64,000 bases of DNA from Locusta migratoria (lineage: Eukaryota; Arthropoda; Insecta; Orthoptera; Acrididae). Where the stretch lies: assembly GCA_026315105.1 (NCBI GenBank), contig CM048744.1:349579668-349643667 (forward strand). Reading direction: 5' to 3'. Under the pieces are notes generated by a model that made no database searches, had not been told where the DNA came from, and saw nothing but the letters and a program-made list of their open reading frames with translations. A program made the translations under genes and the position numbers. Positions 9,947-22,922 of this stretch are shown here, piece after piece. The stretch's first letter is position 1, and every line of letters begins with the position of its first letter.

Positions 9947-12765
9947 TTGAAAACTGCTGATTACTGTGGACATGGGGGGGGGGGGGAGGCTGAAGCAGTG
10001 ACATTCTAGCATGCTTTAGCTCAAATAGTTACATATTCTCATGGGAACGTAACTGTTAAATTTGGGTAGAGTGAGAGAAATATTTGATGTCCCTAGATTA
10101 TTTTTTTAGTGTATATTTCAAGAGTGTGGTGTGTTTGAATACTACCAAAGCAATGTAAAGTGCCTGGTCATTGATCATTTAACAACAGAAAACAGAATCT
10201 TCTCAAGCTCGTAAATGTAAAAAGTGTGAATTGCAGTAAAATATTTTTTGTTACAGGGGATTTACAACCATGTTCTTCCGTAAACACAGCAGATCTACCT
10301 TGCATTAATGATGTGGTAAACTGCAAGAAATAATTTATTACTGAAAGCATTTCGTATGAAAACACCGATATTGCATTTTAATAGTTTTGGTATTATACTT
10401 TGATGACAAAAATATTAATGGTGCTAGACAATATGACTACTGTAATTCTTTTTCTTTGGGCACGTGTCTTCATTTTAGAAGTGATTTTTACAATTTAAGA
10501 ACATTTGAAGTTGTTTTGAAAGTATCCAAATCATATATGTATAGTAAGCGTTAGAAACATTGTCGATGTAGATAATTGTAAACATTTTATTGTTGTGGAT
10601 TGTGACTGTTCTGTGATTGTAATTGTCTTGTGAACCAGTTAATGTTATCTGCTGAATTACATTCTCAAGACTCGGCTGTACAGTAATAATTGCTTACTTG
10701 TTAAGCAATCTGGAATACCTAATACTCTGAACTTGTTTTGTAGTGAGAGGATTTTATCTTCCTTCTATTACCTTATTGACAAAACATTCATTACTCTTCC
10801 TTTTTGTTGTTGATGAAGGCAAGACAGTTTCATGAAACTCTTTGTCTGGAAAATCCATTCTTTCCATTAATTTCTGGCATAGTGCATACAACAGACGATA
10901 AAAGTTGGAATATTAATGGTTTCCAAATTTTAAAGAATGAATACTACAGAGAAGATAGTGAATGTTGAGTTTAAATAATTAAGTTTGTAGACTGATTTAA
11001 TCACGGTATATTCAGTATTCATGGTTGTAGTGTTTCATATTACTTGCTTAGCAGCTACATTTTATGAAAGTGTATTCTTGATCAGTGTATAAAATACATT
11101 AACTTATTCCATGACTTTTTCTTTCTTTCCATATTGAATAATAAAGAAGTTAACAATAGATATCAAGTAAGGGGCATATCACTTGCACTTCTTTTTAGTA
11201 AACAGCAGAAATGTTGAGACTGGAGAGGCACAAATTGGAACTAATTGGATTTCTACTGGAATTTTAGGAGCAAACAAATTTAAGAAAGATATGCACAGTA
11301 TTTTCGTAACACATTTTCTGCAGTCAGAGTTTCATGTTCCAGATAAATACTTTCAACCTGGTTAATTTTACTAACATACATAATGTAATGAGTATGTGAA
11401 TATATTTGATATTTCATATGGTCTGTTGTGATTTTATGAATGTAAATAATTTAACCGTAAAAACATTACAGAAATAAATGGAAGTGTTTCACTGAAACAA
11501 ATAGAGCCACTTTGTTTTAAGTAATGAACTTCTTAATGGTATTGCATAATATGAAAACTGAAGTTGTATAGGTAGGGTGGTTCATGATTGTATCGATCAT
11601 CATAATGATTTCTCATGTTTATTTTACACTTCCTAAAGGCAAGGAATGCACGTCTCTTGTTTATGTTAATTGTACCTTGTTGTTCTGTCTCAAACTTTTC
11701 ATTGCAGAATTGTTGTACTAGTCCATTTATATAAAAACCACCATTTTTGTAATAGTTATTAATGCTTTAAGTAACTTCTCAGAAGCAATGACAGGTTGGA
11801 ACCTGTCATTGCATTTAATAAAAGTTTGGCTGAAAGTTCACCCAATATTGTTGAAATTGTGTAGGTCTGCTTGCCATTTGCAAGCATAATTTTATTAATA
11901 CTTTCGATAATATTTTCAAATTATGAACTTTAGTTGAAACACCGTGGCAGAATTGTAAGAAAACAACCCGTAGTCATATTGAGAGATTCTGCAGTCTTAA
12001 TATTTCAACAGTGCCTCTGTTAAATAAAACCGTATTTAATCAGAATCTTGAGCAACATTATTTATAGATTTGCTAGAATTGGGTTGTGTTCATTTTAACT
12101 GTATTGTTTTATATAATACCATAATTAAATGGTAATACATAATTTATTGTTGGCTTAATTCCACGAAATATATTGTGTACAGTCGTATTTTAGTTCCTGA
12201 AACATTGTACTAAATGTTCCACATTTGTTCCAAGCAGACAAATGGATTCTGTTAAGAGTGATTGTATATTTACATTAAATGCTATTGTATTGTACATTTA
12301 CATTAAATGTTGTACAATCCTTAAATAAATAAATAAATTGTTTCAGGATGTTAGTTTGTTTGAAATTTGTGAATTACCCATGAGAGTAATAAAGAGGCTC
12401 TAAATGGTCACAAGCTACAATACTTACCTCCTTTTTGTGTTAATTCTTATATTGAAAATTTGTCTAGTGCAACATCTTTAACAAATTGTTCCAAAGAAGC
12501 AATTAGTAATCTCATTTCCTTACTAAACATGTTTTGTTAGCACACTCAGCTTGTAAAGCAAGGGTTCATTTTTTGTGGATGCTTATATCCAGATGTTTCA
12601 TAATGTGCTAGTGCCAAAATATGCAGACATTTTACTTTTTGTAGATGAATTACACTTTATTCACAAAAAAGCTCAATCTTATGTCCATTACATGGTTGAC
12701 AACAATACTGCCTGTTATATATGTGAACCTACCGCAGCACTGACCCTTCTTCTGCTAAAGGGTCC
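9346..12765 (+). other. IFRD 3' untranslated region and downstream spacer
   Basis: No coding signal seen. AATAAA-type poly(A) signals occur at 11140-11145, 11473-11478, 11817-11822 and in the AATAAATAAATAAA run near 12323, so the transcript may end anywhere from about 11.2 to 12.35 kb. A strong donor-like GTAAGT at 9380 and an acceptor TTTTTTGTTACAG ending at 10256 could define an intron in the 3' UTR. The stretch also holds a (TG)n microsatellite and a G run. Confidence 0.45.
9895..9941. repeat. (TG)n microsatellite
   Basis: About 23 uninterrupted TG units, followed at 9974-9986 by a run of 13 G. Confidence 0.95.
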
Positions 12766-12769
12766 TTAA

Positions 12770-14523
12770 CCTGTTGCACTCCGAAAGGCAGACACAGGTC
12801 AGCTCCGCACACTTTTTTTATTTATTTATTTTTTTTAATAAATAAATTAAAAAAAATAAACCTTTTCAGGGTGGAGAGCTGGGTTTTGTGAGCATGTTTC
12901 ACAGTAATATTTTTTTCTGTCTGAGCATACTGCACAACCATTATGCTTTTTCCCAGTAAGCTTGTTGATAATGTGTAACTTTTCATTCAAGCGTTCTTTG
13001 TAATCAGAAGTTGAACGACGTCCTTGTTTCTCTCCGTGAGTTCTTTCTTCAGCAACCAATCCTCTAATAACTTTTACAGAATGCTTTGTTAGGCAGTATT
13101 GTCAAGTTGTTTTTCTCACAGTGACTCTTGTATAGTAAATAGCTATTTACAGGTCCTACCTCCAACAGCCAGAAGTATAGTTTTTGCCACCACTTGAGAC
13201 TTTCCATTAGAAAACCGTAACTGGAAATAAAATGATCAGATGGATCAACTCCTCCCATCTTCAAAGTATAATCAATAATCACATTTGGTTTCATTATTTC
13301 TTCCCTTTCCTTTTTCTCCTTTCTATAAGTGACACTGTTGTTGGATTTTGTAGAAATGCAACACTTGTATAAAACAGTGTACAAATGATACCCTGATTGC
13401 CCTGTAGCATTTCTGATATTAGCTAGCAACTGAAGTGAAAAATTAAAGTATGGACAAATCAATGACTCAGTTGTTACAGCGCCAAAGTAGGGTATCAAAC
13501 TGCAGATATAACTGTTTGATGAATCCAAAATTACATAAACTCTGAGTCCCCATTTTGTTTGTTTTTTGAGGATTGTACATTTTGAATAATGCATGACCTT
13601 TGAACGATACTGTAGATTTATCAGCAGCTAAATATCTATATGGTCGATAAATTTTCAGAAATTTGCCAGAAAAGTAATTACATTTTTCATTTTACTCAGA
13701 TGTGACTGAACCTGTCTGACATGTAGTACTCATCGGATTAGACAAATGAAGTGCCCAGAAAATTTGCATAAATTGTCGGTGACTAAATAGTCTGGAAAGA
13801 ACTTCGATGATTGTTTTGAAGAGAATGGTTACAAAGTCCTGCAAGTTCTTACTTTTGTAATGCCTTACTCAGTAGCACATCATATAAGTGTTTCATTTCT
13901 TTCATGGTAATATTTCTCCAGTCCCACCATGCAGAATGTTGTGGAAGTGATGTCACTTTACTTATTTTTCATGTAGTACACCTGTTTGTTTCATCTATTT
14001 GTTGAATTAGGTGATTTGTAAAAATTAACTGAAACAGTCTGACTGGCAATGATGGAACAGAACTACTTTGTTATAAAACCACTCTTTGGTACATCAAAAG
14101 GAAAATCTGTGAAGTCAGTGTCGGTCCACATTCGCCATGAATCCTCAACTAAATCACAAGACACATACAAATTTTCACTGCTTTCTTCATAATTGTGACT
14201 TGAATTGTTTTGAAATGAATCACTACCATCATCATCAAAACCATTTTCACTTGGAGGTTCCTCTAAAATCTCTTCCTCAGAAAGAACTGTAAGCAAAGAA
14301 TAGCCAGTTTGAGCCAGCGGAATAAACATGATTATTACAGCTGGAACTGTTCGATACAGAGTTAACACTAGTTCTCTTAGATGGCAGCACTATGCAGCAA
14401 TAATGCCTAGTAGACTCTGAATATGACTGAGACCTTTGAAAAGTTTGTCAAATGAGGCTCAACATCGGAGTGGAAAACAAATTTTGTGAAGTCGAGTGGC
14501 ACTCGATGTTGGAGTGGAAAGGG
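12770..14523 (-). mobile_element. piggyBac-type transposon, degenerate
   Basis: TTAA target duplications lie at 12766-12769 and 14524-14527. Imperfect terminal repeats share the CACTCC core (left CCTGTTGCACTCCGA; right, read inward, CCCTTTCCACTCCAA). The right end also has a GAGTGGCACTC palindrome and a second GGAGTGGAAA. The interior encodes a broken piggyBac transposase on the minus strand. Length 1754 bp. Confidence 0.9.
12847..14368 (-). pseudogene. piggyBac transposase pseudogene
   Basis: Read 14368 to 12847. An acidic N-terminal segment (EEEILEEPPSENGFDDD) is followed by a region with many stops (about 14060-13600, with remnants such as WRNITMKEMKH). Then comes the catalytic core (13594-13064), with IIDYTLKMGGVDPSDHFISS and KWWQKLYFWLLEVGPVNSYL, the hallmark DYN-MGGVD-SD and KWWKKL-NA motifs of the DDE_Tnp_1_7 family. 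A Cys-rich C-terminus (12847-13059: CAVC, CETC, LHPE) matches the piggyBac zinc-binding tail. Stops and frameshifts make it inactive. Confidence 0.9.
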
Positions 14524-14527
14524 TTAA

Positions 14528-15436
14528 TTCCAGTATCATAGAACTGTTAAACTGCTCCTGCCACCGCTTCAAATAGATAAACACCTCATCTTTCAATCCA
14601 GTCTGACGATGCAAAATGTGTGATTAGGTAATATATATATAATATATATATAATTGCAAAAGGGACTCATGATTATTTGATTCATTCACCACTGTTGCTG
14701 CACCAGCCACCACCATGGAATGAAATGTAAAAAATCAACTTTTTTTTCCTGGCTTTACCCATTGGCTGTCTTGATTGCACTTTAGCGTGTCAACATGCAA
14801 TGTACAATATTGTCGTCACTGTGCTGGTGACTCGAAACTCTATTCTTTAGCAGGTCTCAAACATTGTCCTTCTCGAATAACCCATTTGGAGGGTACGGTA
14901 AATCAACTTTGGCTACTCTTCATTGTATTAGATTTCCTTCATTCGTCTAGAGTTTTGTTTCCTTTCTTCTTGAGTCCACTTCCGTCTAGTTGTTTTCTTT
15001 CTCTCCTGAAATTCTGACTTTTTGAAATGTTTTGTGTCTATTGCAATTCCAGCATTTTCTGTGTCTTTTTCAGTCTCTATGAACCATGCACACTTGTATT
15101 TGTAGCTATTTGAGTAATGTGAATATCTGCTTTGTTAGTCTGTTGTTATCCATTGTTCATTGATTAGTATAAATTTTAAAATAATTTTGAGCTTAAACCT
15201 ACCTACACAAGAGTACAATGACAGATATTTGCATCAAAGTATGATAATGGTTTAAGAGTGGATTCACATAGTAGGCAAGTTGATTTGGATTTGACATTGT
15301 TAGTACTGGAAGAGCGCAGATGTCTTATTCTCAAACATTAATGCAGTACTGATTATATTAGGAAAAGTACTCTCATTTCTGGCCACCAGGTGCAAATCTG
15401 GTGCTGTGAATGCAAGACAGATTTTTGGAAGTATTG
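14528..15436. other. Spacer, no gene recognised
   Basis: AT-rich sequence with an (AT)n cluster at about 14628-14652. No exon, TIR or TE protein recognised. Confidence 0.6.
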
Positions 15437-15438
15437 TA

Positions 15439-16756
15439 CACTCCTGGCCATTAAAATTGCTACACCACAATGATGACATGCTACAGACACAAAATTTAAC
15501 CAACAGGCGACACAGCACGCTGACATGAGGAAAGTTTCCAACTGATTTCTTATACACAAACAGCAGTTGACGTTGCCTGTGAAATGTTGTTGCTATGTGT
15601 AAGGAGGAGAAATGCATACCATCACGTTTCCGACTTTGATAAAGGTAGGATTGTAGCCTATTGCGATTGCGGATTATCATATCGCTACATTGCTGTTCAC
15701 ATTGGTCGCGATCCAATGACTGTTAGCAGAATATTGAATCCATGGATTCAGGAGGGCAATACAGAACACTGTGCTGGATCCCAATGGCCTCATATCACTA
15801 GCAGTCGAGATGACAGGCATCTTATCTGCATGGCTGCAGTGGATCGTGCAGCTACATTTCGATCCCCGAGTCAACAGATGGGGAAGTTTGCAAGACAACA
15901 ACCATCTGCACAAACAGTTCGATGACGTTTGCAGCAGCATGAACTATCAGCTCGGAGACCATGGCTGCAGTTACCTGCGATGCTGCATCAGACAGGAGTG
16001 CCTGAGATGGTGTACGCAACGACGAACCTGGGTGCATGATGGCAAAAAATCATTTTTTTTTTTTTTGGATGAATCCAGATTATGTTTACAGCATCATGCT
16101 GGTTGCATCTGTGTTTGGCGACATCGTGGTGAACACACATTGGAAGCATGTATTTGCAATTGCCATACTGGCGTATCACCCAGCACGACGGTATAGGGTG
16201 CCATTGGTTACACGTCTCGGTCACCTCTTGTTCGCATAGACACTTTGAACAGTGGCCTTTACATTTCAGATGTGTTATGGCCCATGGCTCTACCCTTCAT
16301 TTGAACCCTGAGAAACCCTACATTTCAGCAGGATAGTGCATGACCCCATGTTGCAGGTCCTGTATGGGCCTTTCTGAATGCAGAAAATGTTTGACAGCTG
16401 CCCTGGCCAGCACATTCTCCAGATCTCTCACCAATTGAAAATGTCTGGTCAATGGTGGCTGAGCAACTGGCTTGTCACAATACGCCAGTCACTACTCTTG
16501 ATGAACTCTGGTATCGTGTTGAAGCTGCATGGGCATCTGTATCTGTACACACCATCCTAGCTCTGGCTCAATGCCCAGGCGTATCAAGGTCGTTATTATG
16601 GCCAGAGGTACTGGGTACTGATTTCTCAGGATCTATGCACCCAAATTGCATGAAAATGTAATCACATGTCAGATCTAGTATAATATATTTGTCCAATGAA
16701 TACCCGTTTATCATCTGCATTTTTTCTTGGTGTAGCAGTTTTAATGGCCATTAGTG
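15439..16756 (+). mobile_element. Tc1-like transposon
   Basis: TIRs of about 28 bp: left CACTCCTGGCCATTAAAATT, right end read inward CACTAATGGCCATTAAAACT; both continue with GCTACACCA. TA duplications are at 15437-15438 and 16757-16758. The 1318-bp length and the transposase remnants are typical of Tc1/mariner. Confidence 0.95.
15584..16661 (+). pseudogene. Tc1-like transposase pseudogene
   Basis: Paired N-terminal HTH: FDKGRIVAYCDCGLSYRYIA then VGRDPMTVSRI-like HIGRDPMTVSRI. After an in-frame TGA at 15923 the frame continues (RRPWLQLPAMLHQTGVPEMV). A T-run near 16056-16066 shifts the frame before FFLDESRLCL, the catalytic D region with VWRHRGEH. The next conserved block is the QD-A-PHVAG segment, then AHSPDLSPIENVWSMVAEQL (about 16410-16465), the third catalytic region. 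The end is at about 16661. Several stops make it inactive. Confidence 0.92.
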
Positions 16757-17017
16757 TAATATGTAATGGATAAGGAAATGGTACACAGCCAGGCAAGGAT
16801 AAAGAATCAATTTTATTATTAATCATCATGTACACAATTTGTTAAATATGAACACCAAATACCCCAATGAGAAACCATCCGTAAAACAATATGGTAAACA
16901 GCTATTTGTGGCAATTCTGAATCACAGCAATTTGTCCTGTATATTGCACTACCCAACGGTAGATACTGAAAATGTCCCTGGTAAATGTGTTCTTTTACAT
17001 ATCCTAGAGATAGAAGT

Positions 17018-17770
17018 TACTGTATTTACTCGAATGAAAGTCACATCTGGTAAGTAAGACTCGAATACAAAGGGAAAGAACAAAAAAGTACTCTAATCTA
17101 AGCCATACATGGAAAAATAAGACTAAATTCAAGGGCTGGGGGGGGGGGGGTGAGTTTTAGACAGCATTTTGAAATCAAATCAAAAGTGATTCGTTCTTAC
17201 ATGAGGTACAAATTAGGAAAAATGGATGGTGATGATACAGTTGCAGTAGTTGGGGTCGCGTCTTAAGCTTATCAGTCAAGTTTAAGCAAGATTATTTTGT
17301 TGAAAACACTTCTTAGGTATTCATATTCACAGAATGCATGACATTAACTTGGACAGTTGCGCTGACTTCTACACCACTGGGCACACAGTGATAACCTCAC
17401 CTGCATGGAATTACTGAAGTACACTACTTGTCAGATACACATTTACCCCTGCCCACTAGAACTCAAACTCATAGTTCCTGTAAACTAATTCCCGAAGAGC
17501 AAGGGCCTAGGAATGCCTCCACACAGAAGAAAGGATCATTCCCTGTAATTGGCATTTAAATAAGTTGTATGCATTTCAGACATGTCCGAAGAAACAGATG
17601 CCATGTATATATAAAGCGTGTTTAGTGCTGCTTATATTAGGTGTGAAAAGTTAGTTGTGCCATTATTCAGAACTTCCATTTTCTTTGTACTTGATTCTAA
17701 GCTGCAGCCTGTTTTTTTTGGATCCCAGAACAGGAAAAAAGTGTGGCTTAGATTCAAGTAAATATGGTAG
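17018..17770. mobile_element. Possible small TIR element (TATTTACTCGAAT ends)
   Basis: CTGTATTTACTCGAATGAAA at about 17021 is mirrored by CTTAGATTCAAGTAAATATG at about 17744-17763. An internal TCTAATCTAAGCCATACATG near 17093 repeats the motif. Boundaries and TSD are not established. The interval includes a 13-G run (17138-17150) and a segment related to the 30.9-31.3 kb foldback. Confidence 0.4.
17322..17480. repeat. Diverged copy of the tRNA-like foldback SINE arm
   Basis: Blocks ACAGAATG, TACACCACTGGGCACACAGTG, and GTCAGATACACATTT followed by CTGCCCAC occur in the same order and spacing as at 30.9-31.1 kb. Confidence 0.6.
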
Positions 17771-18334
17771 ATGGATTCTCCTCGGGTAATACTGCAGGTC
17801 ATGCATTTGTAGAACCTGTGGAATGAGTTCATGGAAGGTTTTACTAAGATGCTTCAGTGTGTAAACAAAATTAGATGTTACCCCATCTTGCATGACAATA
17901 GTGGTTTTAACACAGATGTGCTCTTCCCCAGCAGGTATTTTGCTGTAAAAGGTCATGTTGATAACTCACAAATGTCATGCCACACTTGACAGGACTTATG
18001 GTTGTGTTCTCTTCAAAGAAAAATGGACCAAGAGTAAACAAACTTCTGATTCTACGCCACAGAGTCACAGTTGAGAGTGCGATGGCTGTTTGTGCCCAAT
18101 ACTCAGTTTAATAGCAGCTCAAACTGGCTGGCTCTGTGTATTCATTGCACCTGTACTGCAAAATGTGCTTCATCACTACCAAATGTCATCAACTTTAATC
18201 TGCGCCAGAGCAAACTCAAAGTGTTGCTGTGGCTTATGGGGTTTCAATTGTATGTGGAACCTTGCATGGGTAACATAAACTGCAAAACTTTCTATAGTCG
18301 ATTACTGATGGAAATTCTCCATTGAGATGCTAAC

Positions 18335-18725
18335 ATATTCTTGAAAAGAGATAGATTGGCTGGCCAGTACTTGCCTTAGTTCTGTACAGCTGACAGTCAC
18401 ACAGAAACACAAAAATGGAAACAAAAAATAGGAGTCAAGCTTTCAGAAATATTTTCTTTCTCAGGGAAGAGAGAGGGAACAGAAGGGAAAGGTTATTCAC
18501 GATTTAGACCATGAGGAGATGGTGGGTCTCATCTTGTCATGGCTTGGGGTGTGAATAACCTTTCCCTTCTGTTCTCTTTCCTCCTCTCGTACCTGATGAA
18601 GGAAAATATTTCCAAAAGCTTGTGTCCTATTTTTCGTTTCCATTTTCGTGTTTCTGTGTGACTGTCAGCGGTACAGAACTAAGGCAAGTACTGGCCAGCT
18701 AATCTTATCACTTTTGAAGAATATT
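18335..18725. repeat. Long palindrome (arms about 166 and 175 bp)
   Basis: Left arm 18335-18500, right arm 18551-18725, spacer about 50 bp. Paired landmarks include GGCCAGTACTTGCCTTAGTT with its complement, and GGAACAGAAGGGAAAGGTTA with its complement. The right arm carries CTGATGAAGG-ATA-loop-TTTCC, the tail hairpin discussed under findings; the left arm carries its diverged mirror. Confidence 0.92.
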
Positions 18726-19520
18726 TAAATATTCTGTACTGTTAATTATGGGATGGATAATACTCGAGTACTAATGGGGGCTCATGCTGCAGGGTCAGTT
18801 ACAGCAACATCAACCTCATAACTTCCACAAAGATAGAATAATATTTATTGACAGTGGGCCTTAGACCTTTTTAATTGGCAACTCTCTGAATGCAACACTG
18901 TAATTGCTGCCATTAAGATAATAGCAAACCCTAAAAGTACAGTCTCTCTCCTTGATAACCACAGTGTTCACTTAGGTTATGACATTTGGATTTAATAGCA
19001 TCTTACAAACATTGAACAGTGCCAGATTTGCAACTCGTGGTTACAATTAGAACTATGCCCCATCCCCCAACATAAACCAGATCTACATTTTAAAGAATTA
19101 GCTGTTTGGCTGGTATGCAATTATTTCAAGCCACACTGGAACTCCGTGAGTTGTTGTGGTTTAATAATTCGATATTAACTAACTTACCTTTTCCTCCTGT
19201 GTATTGACACATTTTTTCTATTGACTTCAAAAATATTTCCAGATGTTTCACAAAGGAAATTAGAATTTGTTTGCAGGCAGTGTGATGCTTCTGTGGCTGA
19301 AATAAAAGACCCCTGGATGGCCTATACAAAGCTAAATAACAAATCCACTTACACTTACTGCTCGCTTATAAAAATTAGATGACCTGTGTATTTAAAGCTT
19401 CTGATTAACTGGGAAAAGTATCTACTCTGAAGAAATAACTATAAATCTAGTGACTGTCATAACTTATTAATTGTTGTAATTCTGATTGAAATCACTATCA
19501 CCAATACAATTTTTGATTGG

Positions 19521-19768
19521 GATGATGATGATGATTGTGTGACATTTTTAGCCCTTAGACCCCGGCTGGGAATGTGTTCAGCCTGCCTAGTGCAGGTCTT
19601 CAGTTGACACCACATGGACGACTTGTCCATCGATGCTGATGAAACAATGATGATCATGACACGACACCCAGTCCCTGAATGGAGAAAACCTCCAACTCGG
19701 CCGGGAATCGAACCTGAGTTTCCTGCATAGCAATCTGCCATGCTGTCTACTAGACTATGGAGGTGGAC
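19521..19768 (-). mobile_element. tRNA-derived SINE with (GAT)n tail and 9-bp TSD
   Basis: On the minus strand the head CTCCATAGTCTAGTAGACAG resembles a tRNA 5' half and GGTTCGATTCC (19704-19714) is a B box. The body ends in an (ATC)n tail, seen on the plus strand as GATGATGATGATGAT. TSD TTTGATTGG at 19512-19520 and 19769-19777. Confidence 0.92.
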
Positions 19769-19777
19769 TTTGATTGG

Positions 19778-21718
19778 AAAATATGTTGAAGTTAATGTAG
19801 TATGGCCAATTAATGAATTTTTGACAAAGTTTAATAATATGAGCACAACATTTAATTGGGGAAATTAATCAGGAGCTTTAATTAGTGATAATCAACTGAA
19901 AACTGATGAAGTGGGAACAGGGGCCAAAACTATGCAGCTTACACAAATGCAGTCAACAAATATGCATAGCTGTTAATTAAGAATTGTAATATAATATTCT
20001 GATGAGTATGTAACACCATTAAGCAAATGTTTGGAATCAAGTCACAATAAGTCACTCAAAAAAATGTTTATTGTGACTGGGTTGTAGTTGATAAGACTCA
20101 AAACACGAGAGTTATTCAGATTACTGAACTACTTGTTTTCTAATTTCATTATTGTACTGCGTTAGTTTACAGTGATTTTCCACAAAATAGAAGTCAGTTA
20201 AATGTGTTCAAGCATCATAACAGATTATTCACACTTGCATTTTGTAATAACTTTCCCAGTAAATAAAATTCTGTTATTTGACTTCACTAGCAAATACCTA
20301 TTAATATATTATTTAAAGATTTCTGTAATGAAGCCAGAATCAGTAAAAACTTGGTAAAATGTCATGACATAATTTTGACTTGCATTTAATTATTATTTGG
20401 CCAGTCGGTAAAATGTTATATTATGACTTTATATAAACTGAATGATCTAAATAAACAAATGCTGACTGATAGTTAATCAGACAGTATTGACAGATAACTG
20501 GCACTTATACATTCACTTGTGATTTTATTGGAATAATAATAGTGAAGAGAATAGGTTTCTTCTTGGTGACGTAAAAATCATGGCCACAGTAAAAACTTTA
20601 ATATTTGTTATTGCAAAGTTTCACATCTACTTCACTGTTGCTCAATAAACACCAACCAGATATTTCACAACGCCTGGCTGCCAAATGGGGCAGTAATTTT
20701 CCTCATGAGTGACATTGATTTGATGTTGCGGGAGTTATTGAGAGTTAACCAATTATGCTCTCCAGGCATGCTTTCCTTCCAACCCAAATTCTCAACTTAT
20801 AGCACACTACAATGGTAGTGCCCCCTGTTCATTAGTTCCTCGGAGTTAGATCCCGGGCCAGTACAAATTTTCAACTTCTCTGTTGGTTTTATTTCAATGT
20901 CCTGAAAATTTCAAAATCTTTCAATATTTCGAATTCATAAAATTACAGCCATTAATGTCAACAAACAGGGTCTGTTCTTTTGAACACGTCTGAAAAAAAC
21001 AAACACCGTATCAATAACTTTAATACTTGTTATTGCTAAATTTTACATCTGCTGCACTGGTGCTTTGGTGAAAATGGAAGGAAGGAAGATAAGGGTTCAA
21101 TGTCCTGTCGTTACTATGGTGAGCTACTGCTACATCAAAGCAAAGTATTATTGGTATACAATGAGTGGGAATATGTTTACTTTAGCAAAAGTTCATGTGC
21201 AATATATTTGGTCCCACAGAACTCTTTGTGTGTTATATTTTCCTCTTGGTTATGCTCTATTGTGTCTACATCTATTATTAGATATTGCCTAGTCATAAAT
21301 AATTCATCGTGAAGGTTGGTTATAATTAAGCCGATCATGTTCCGAGTGCTGCAATGCAGGCTGTATACATCATAGTATACTGAACCTTTGTGAGTACATT
21401 TAGTGAACAGTACACTTGCAGTATATATTCATTTAAGACTGCTTATGCCTTTCAGCATTCAGCCTGGAGCATAAAACCCTTTAAAAAAATTCGCCATAAT
21501 CTCCTGTTCAGCACTAAAATAGATGCTTCATCTGATGTTGAGCATGTTGTTTCAAAATCCTTCACCAAACCCAAACATTTTCTCCTTGGTCTACCTCAAC
21601 TTGTCCTATCCTCTACTGCTTGCAGAGTATCATGAAAAACATTATAGTTACACTTTCTGCCACGAGTCAAAAGTATGGTGTGGTCATAATGTGAAATATT
21701 ACTTGATTTGACATCAGT
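19778..21718. other. Intergenic, no gene recognised
   Basis: AT-rich. Two similar stretches (about 20585-20640 and 21004-21062, each with AACTTTAATANTTGTTATTG) form a weak direct repeat, and a GGAGTTAGATCCCGGGCCAG block near 20840 resembles the B-box side of the foldback SINE family. Nothing else is supported. Confidence 0.5.
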
Positions 21719-21737
21719 ATGCTGTTGGTTGTTTGGT

Positions 21738-22137
21738 ACTCGCTTGGTTAGCCGTGTGGTCTAACGCACTGCTTTCCAAGACGGGGAGGTGTACCGGCCC
21801 CGGTCTGAATCCACCCGGCGGATTAACGAAGGGGGTTGGTGTGCTGGCCAGAGTGGATGTGGTTTTTAGGCGGTTTTCCACATCCCCCTAGGTGAATACT
21901 GGACTGGTACCCAAGTCCCGCCTCAGCTACACAATTCGCAAAAATTTCATAACACTTTACACTTTCACACATATAACACTATATGCAGACATTTGGGGTA
22001 CACATTTCCTCCCGGGGAGCATGGGTGGCGGCAGGAAGGGCATCCGGCCACCCCGTAATTACGAACATGCCAAATCCACATTAACAAGCCGACCTTGCAA
22101 TATGTGGGCAAAATGGCTAAAGAGAAAGAAGAAGAAG
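21738..22137 (+). mobile_element. tRNA-derived SINE, 400 bp, 19-bp TSD
   Basis: The head CTTGGTTAGCCGTGTGGTCT then AACGCACTGCTTTCCAAGACGG gives a tRNA-like 5' half. GGTCTGAATCC is a diverged B box. The body ends in GAAAGAAGAAGAAG. The TSD ATGCTGTTGGTTGTTTGGT is perfect at 21719-21737 and 22138-22156. Confidence 0.93.
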
Positions 22138-22922
22138 ATGCTGTTGGTTGTTTGGTGATGCTTGTTTAGGAAGTGACTATTTGTTTAAAGATTAAGAAGG
22201 TTGAAGTATGCAATGGCTATCAGGAAGGAAGACTGTGCACTGTTGGTAAAGTTTTTATATCAGAATGGCAGCAACAGCAGCTTTGCATTGTGGTAACATC
22301 ACAGACAGAAACAGCTGTGAATGTCAATAAATGGTCTAAAGGATATGATCAAGAAATTTGTGAACTAGTTGGAATAGCAGGAAGGGGGAGGCATTCCATT
22401 CACATATGGGTTGTTGTTGAAGCCTTTGTAGCTGTAGCCAACCATGCAGCACATGCCTCAAATTCTGCAGCCAGTGCTTGAGTTGTGGCACAGGAATTCT
22501 TTCCCCTGGTCAACAGTTAAAAAGATTTCGTGTCACATTTTTCACTGGTATCCCTACACGATACATAATGTGCACCAAATACAGGTGCAAGATAGGCTAC
22601 AATTAGGTGATTTAGCCCTTCATTTTTTGGCACACATGGAAATTTCAGAGAATATTCTTTGGACGGACAAGGCACATTTTACTTTTCACAGTGCCATAAA
22701 TACACAGAACTTTCACATATGGATTTCCTTCACACATTTGCAGAAAGATGCTCTGCAACCAGCTTATGACTGTGTGGTAGTTTCACAAACTCCTTTATTC
22801 TTGGCCAATTTTTCTTCAAGGACATGGCCTTTTGGTTGTACAGTAACAACTGCATTTTATAAAGACTACCAGTTCATTTCAGATTTGCATGAATGGAACT
22901 GTGTCCACACCACTATTTTTAC

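Noticed and set aside
20585..21062. Possible LTR pair from a weak direct repeat
   Set aside because: Similarity covers only about 55 bp and no retroelement features lie between.
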